Shown in pieces: positions 49,372-52,017 of a DNA stretch of 52,017 bases. How positions within the stretch are numbered: position 1 is the stretch's first letter; each line of letters starts with the position of its first letter. Below the pieces are notes generated by a model. It did no database searches. It saw only the letters and a program-made list of their open reading frames with translations, and was not told where the DNA came from. The stretch is taken from contig CALEFT010000050.1 of the NCBI GenBank assembly GCA_937876985.1, positions 1 to 52,017 of the forward strand, read 5' to 3'. The stretch comes from an uncultured Clostridia bacterium. Lineage in GTDB: Bacteria; Bacillota; Clostridia; Saccharofermentanales; Saccharofermentanaceae. The translations under genes were made by a program, and so were the position numbers.

Positions 49372-50367
49372 ATGGCATTTATTGATGTAATTAAGGCAAA
49401 GGCGAAGGCTGACAAGAAGACAATTATTCTACCTGAGTCAATGGATAGAAGGATTTTTGAGGCTGCGGCTGAGATTCTTGCAGACGACATTGCAAACATC
49501 GTGATTATTGGTTCGGAGGAAGAGTGCGCTAAGAATAGCGAGGGACTTGACATCTCCAAGGCAATTATTGTTGACCCAGCAAAGAATGAGAAGACAGAGA
49601 GCTACATTGATGCTTTTGTTGAGCTTCGTAAGAGCAAGGGTATGACAAAGGAAGAGGCAACAAAGATTCTCATGAGCCAGTACATGTACTATGCGTGCAT
49701 GATGGTAAAGATGGGAGACGCAGACGGTATCGTTTCTGGTGCTTGCCACTCTACAGCGGACACACTTCGTCCATCACTTCAGATTATTAAGACAAAGCCA
49801 GGTACAAAGCTTGTAAGCTCATTCTTCGTAATGTGCGTGCCAAACTGCGATCTTGGTGAGGAAGGAACATTCGTATTTAGCGATTGCGGACTTTGTCAGA
49901 ATCCAAACTCTGAGGAGCTCGCAGCAATTGCTGGTTCTTCTGCTGAGTCTTTCAAGGCACTTGTTGGTACAGAGCCAATGGTAGCTATGCTTTCACACTC
50001 CACTAAGGGTTCTGCAAAGCACGCTGACGTAGACAAGGTTGTTGAGGCTACAAAGCTAGCAAAGGAGCAGTATCCACAGTTCAAGATCGATGGCGAGCTC
50101 CAGGCTGACGCAGCAATGATCGATTCTATCGGTAAGTCCAAGGCTCCAGATTCTGACGTAGCTGGTAAGGCAAACGTTCTCGTATTCCCAGACCTAGACG
50201 CAGGTAACATCGGCTACAAGCTCGTTCAGCGTCTCGCGAAGGCAGAGGCATACGGCCCAATGTGTCAGGGTATCGCAAAGCCAGTAAACGACCTCTCCAG
50301 AGGATGTAGCGCAGCTGATATCGTTGGTGTAATCGCAATTACAGCAGTTCAGGCACAGCAGCAGTAA
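49372..50367 (+). CDS. pta: Phosphate acetyltransferase
   Basis: A 331-residue phosphotransacetylase that interconverts acetyl-CoA and acetyl phosphate in the fermentative acetate pathway. Family features are KTIILPESMDRRIFEAA at the start, DADGIVSGACHSTADTLRPSLQII, SFFVMCVPN, FSDCGL, MLSHSTKGSAKH and NVLVFPDLDAGNIGYKLVQRL at the end. Length is that of the short (no regulatory domain) class. AGGGGG precedes the ATG. Strongly biased codons (AAG, CTC/CTT, GCA, GTA) suggest high expression. ackA follows after 150 bases. Confidence 0.95.
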   Translation: MAFIDVIKAKAKADKKTIILPESMDRRIFEAAAEILADDIANIVIIGSEEECAKNSEGLDISKAIIVDPAKNEKTESYIDAFVELRKSKGMTKEEATKILMSQYMYYACMMVKMGDADGIVSGACHSTADTLRPSLQIIKTKPGTKLVSSFFVMCVPNCDLGEEGTFVFSDCGLCQNPNSEELAAIAGSSAESFKALVGTEPMVAMLSHSTKGSAKHADVDKVVEATKLAKEQYPQFKIDGELQADAAMIDSIGKSKAPDSDVAGKANVLVFPDLDAGNIGYKLVQRLAKAEAYGPMCQGIAKPVNDLSRGCSAADIVGVIAITAVQAQQQ

Positions 50368-50384
50368 TTAACGCAAATAACGTG

Positions 50385-50462
50385 CGAGCGTGAGCACGAG
50401 CACAAACACAAGTACGAGCGTGAGCACGAGCACAAGCGTGAGCACGAGCACAAGCACAAGCG
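50385..50462. repeat. Hexanucleotide array between pta and ackA
   Basis: Thirteen six-base units (78 bases) such as CGAGCG, TGAGCA, CGAGCA, CACAAG-type variants, with consensus close to YRAGCR. It occupies most of the spacer before the ackA ribosome site. Arrays like this can change length by slippage. Confidence 0.7.
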
Positions 50463-50517
50463 CCAAGCAACTTTGGCAAAATACAAAATAGTAATCAAAA
50501 CAAAGGAGAAAGTATAA

Positions 50518-51705
50518 ATGAAGATTTTGGTAATCAATTGCGGAAGCTCTTCTTGTAAGTACCAGTTGTTCGAGACAGCAACTAGCGAAGTTCTTGCAAA
50601 GGGTCTTTGCGACAGAATTGGTATCGACGGCGTTTTCAAGTACAGCGCTGGCGATTATGTTAGTGAGGTAGAGATTGACCTCCCAGACCACAAGGTTGCA
50701 GTTCAGACAGTTCTCAACGCCCTTGTAGATTCCGAGCACGGCGTGCTTGCTGACATTTCTGAAATCGCTGCAGTAGGACACAGAGTTCTCCACGCAGGTA
50801 AGTACTACAGCCAGTCCGTAGTAGTAAACGAGGATGTTAAGAAGGTAATCCGCGACTGCTTCGACCTAGGCCCACTACACAACCCACCAAACCTCATCGG
50901 TATTGAAGCTTGCGAGGCAGTACTCCCAGAGGGCACACCACAAGTTGCAGTATTCGACACAGCATTCCACCAGACAATGCCACCAAAGGCATACATGTAC
51001 GCACTCCCATACGACCTCATCGAAAAGTACGACATCCGTCGTTACGGCTTCCACGGAACATCACACCGTTACGTATCCAGACGTGCAGCTGACTTCCTCG
51101 GTGTAAAGTATGAGGACATCAAGACAGTAACATGTCACCTTGGAAATGGTTCTTCTTTCGCAGCAGTAAAGAACGGTAAGTGCGTTGATACATCAATGGG
51201 TCTTACACCGCTTGCTGGTATCTGCATGGGAACACGTTGCGGTGACATCGACCCAGCTATCGTTGGTATCTTGATGCAAAGAGAGAACCTCTCTCCAGCA
51301 GAAATCGATACACTTCTCAACAAGAAGTCTGGTGTAAAGGGCTTCTCCGGTGTATCCTCTGACTTCCGTGACCTCGAGAAGGCATCACGCGAAGGTAACG
51401 AGAGAGCAACACTTGCACTTGAGATGTTCGAGTACCAGGCAAAGAAGATTGTTGGTTCCTACGCAGCAGCAATGGAAGGCGTTGATGTAATCGTATTCAC
51501 AGCTGGTATCGGTGAGAACACAGACTACATCCGTGCAGCTATCTGCGAAGGTCTCGAGTTCATGGGCGTAAAGATTGACCCAGCAAAGAACAACGGAACA
51601 AGAACAGAGGCAATCATCTCCGCTGACGACTCCAAGGTAAAGGTTGTTGTAATCCCAACAAACGAGGAGCTCGCAATCGCACAGGAGACAGAGGCACTCG
51701 TATAA
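50518..51705 (+). CDS. ackA: Acetate kinase
   Basis: A 395-residue acetate kinase that transfers phosphate from acetyl phosphate to ADP, yielding ATP and acetate. It begins KILVINCGSSSCKYQLFET, has the family's VGHRVLHAG, PLHNPPNLIGI, AVFDTAFHQTMPP, YGFHGTSHRYVS, CHLGNGSS, DTSMGLTPLAG and FTAGIGENT motifs. AAAGGAGAAAG precedes the ATG. It is in the same orientation as pta with no terminator between, so they are probably one operon. Codon use is strongly biased, as for pta. A strong terminator at 51755 follows. Confidence 0.97.
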   Translation: MKILVINCGSSSCKYQLFETATSEVLAKGLCDRIGIDGVFKYSAGDYVSEVEIDLPDHKVAVQTVLNALVDSEHGVLADISEIAAVGHRVLHAGKYYSQSVVVNEDVKKVIRDCFDLGPLHNPPNLIGIEACEAVLPEGTPQVAVFDTAFHQTMPPKAYMYALPYDLIEKYDIRRYGFHGTSHRYVSRRAADFLGVKYEDIKTVTCHLGNGSSFAAVKNGKCVDTSMGLTPLAGICMGTRCGDIDPAIVGILMQRENLSPAEIDTLLNKKSGVKGFSGVSSDFRDLEKASREGNERATLALEMFEYQAKKIVGSYAAAMEGVDVIVFTAGIGENTDYIRAAICEGLEFMGVKIDPAKNNGTRTEAIISADDSKVKVVVIPTNEELAIAQETEALV

Positions 51706-51754
51706 TAGAATAGAAACGCTTTCGTTGGTTTTCTATTTATAAAAAAATGATTCG

Positions 51755-51788
51755 AACCCCTAGGTTAGATTTCTAGCCTGGGGGTTTT
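51755..51788 (+). terminator. Terminator after ackA
   Basis: AACCCCTAGGTTAG pairs with CTAGCCTGGGGGTT (wobbles at two positions), followed by TTTT. Confidence 0.85.
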
Positions 51789-51863
51789 GTTGTTTATATT
51801 ATGTTGCAGTGGGAAATGTTTGTGGTTTGGAGGATGCTTTATCGTTGGACAATTCTCTTTAGT

Positions 51864-51972
51864 TACGATAAGAATTCATTTTTTTGAATTTTATCGTAGT
51901 TAGAGCAGTGGTTTATTGCTTGTAATTTGGCCTGGGTTACGATAAAAATTCATTTTTGAGATTTTTATCGTA
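51864..51972. repeat. Two TACGATAA hairpins 74 bases apart
   Basis: 51864-51898 (TACGATAA ... TTATCGTA with AATTCA/TGAATT inside) and 51938-51972 (TACGATAAAAAT ... ATTTTTATCGTA). Both start with TTACGATAA and share a following AATTCATTTTT. No gene is seen in this last 230 bases. Confidence 0.7.
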
Positions 51973-52017
51973 GTGTTTTTATTATGAATGAGCCTTTTTA
52001 TAGAAGCTGACTACGAT

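Noticed and set aside
50385..50462. CRISPR array or direct-repeat array
   Set aside because: Units are six bases with no spacers; it is a simple tandem repeat.

Overview
The window looks like chromosome from a low- to mid-GC Gram-positive anaerobe of the Bacillota, most likely a clostridial Lachnospiraceae-type bacterium. This is an inference from gene content: pta-ackA fermentation genes, TmcAL (YlbM-type) tRNA enzyme, YuaG-type flotillin, BlaI/M56 signalling genes, secreted proteins with DUF4214 arrays, and strong AGGAGG-type ribosome sites throughout. No rRNA, tRNA or CRISPR array was seen.

Layout. 1-9.8 kb is backbone: flavin reductase, a CAP/LRR/DUF4214 surface protein, an acetyltransferase, flavodoxin, a flotillin, a three-copy 72-bp tandem hairpin repeat, two paralogous membrane proteins and an acidic lipoprotein. 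9.8-16.8 kb is an accessory stretch: an AbiEi-like antitoxin whose toxin survives only as a 23-codon stub, small metabolic genes, a GATC-type (Sau3AI-like) restriction-modification pair, and a HigB/HigA-like module whose antitoxin carries an ImmA/IrrE peptidase domain. 16.9-26 kb returns to backbone: a phytoene-desaturase-like flavoprotein with a 2Fe-2S reductase, NUDIX, XRE, MaoC, and a BlaI repressor with a very large M56 receptor whose C-terminus is a sugar-ABC-type solute-binding domain.

26.1-43.4 kb is a defence island of visibly lower GC. Two 397/398-bp direct repeats (26263-26659 and 40662-41059), each holding the winged-helix tail of a broken regulator, bracket about 14 kb; an integrase C-terminal remnant lies at the right copy. 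Inside are a DUF234-type ATPase, a DUF5677-like protein, a B3-like putative DNA-binding protein and then one tightly packed operon: XRE controller, m5C methyltransferase 1, McrB, McrC, Vsr, m5C methyltransferase 2, a double-ATPase GHKL/histidine-kinase-like protein, and a receiver-domain protein. The first six resemble LlaJI/BsuMI-type systems (two m5C methylases with McrBC-like restriction subunits). The last two look like a built-in phosphorelay or MORC-like ATPase module, and I consider them the best candidate for something undescribed. Just right of the repeat, a SIR2-like gene and an AbiJ-like HEPN gene form a second possible abortive-infection pair.

43.4-52 kb is backbone again: LMW protein tyrosine phosphatase, a NodB polysaccharide deacetylase with DUF4214 repeats, TmcAL, an unrecognised membrane-anchored protein, then pta and ackA separated by a hexanucleotide array. 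A 9-base word, GCTTTTCGA, occurs at least 13 times by eye across the backbone on both strands and in several reading frames, yet not once between 24.05 and 43.79 kb, giving an independent mark of the island as foreign DNA.
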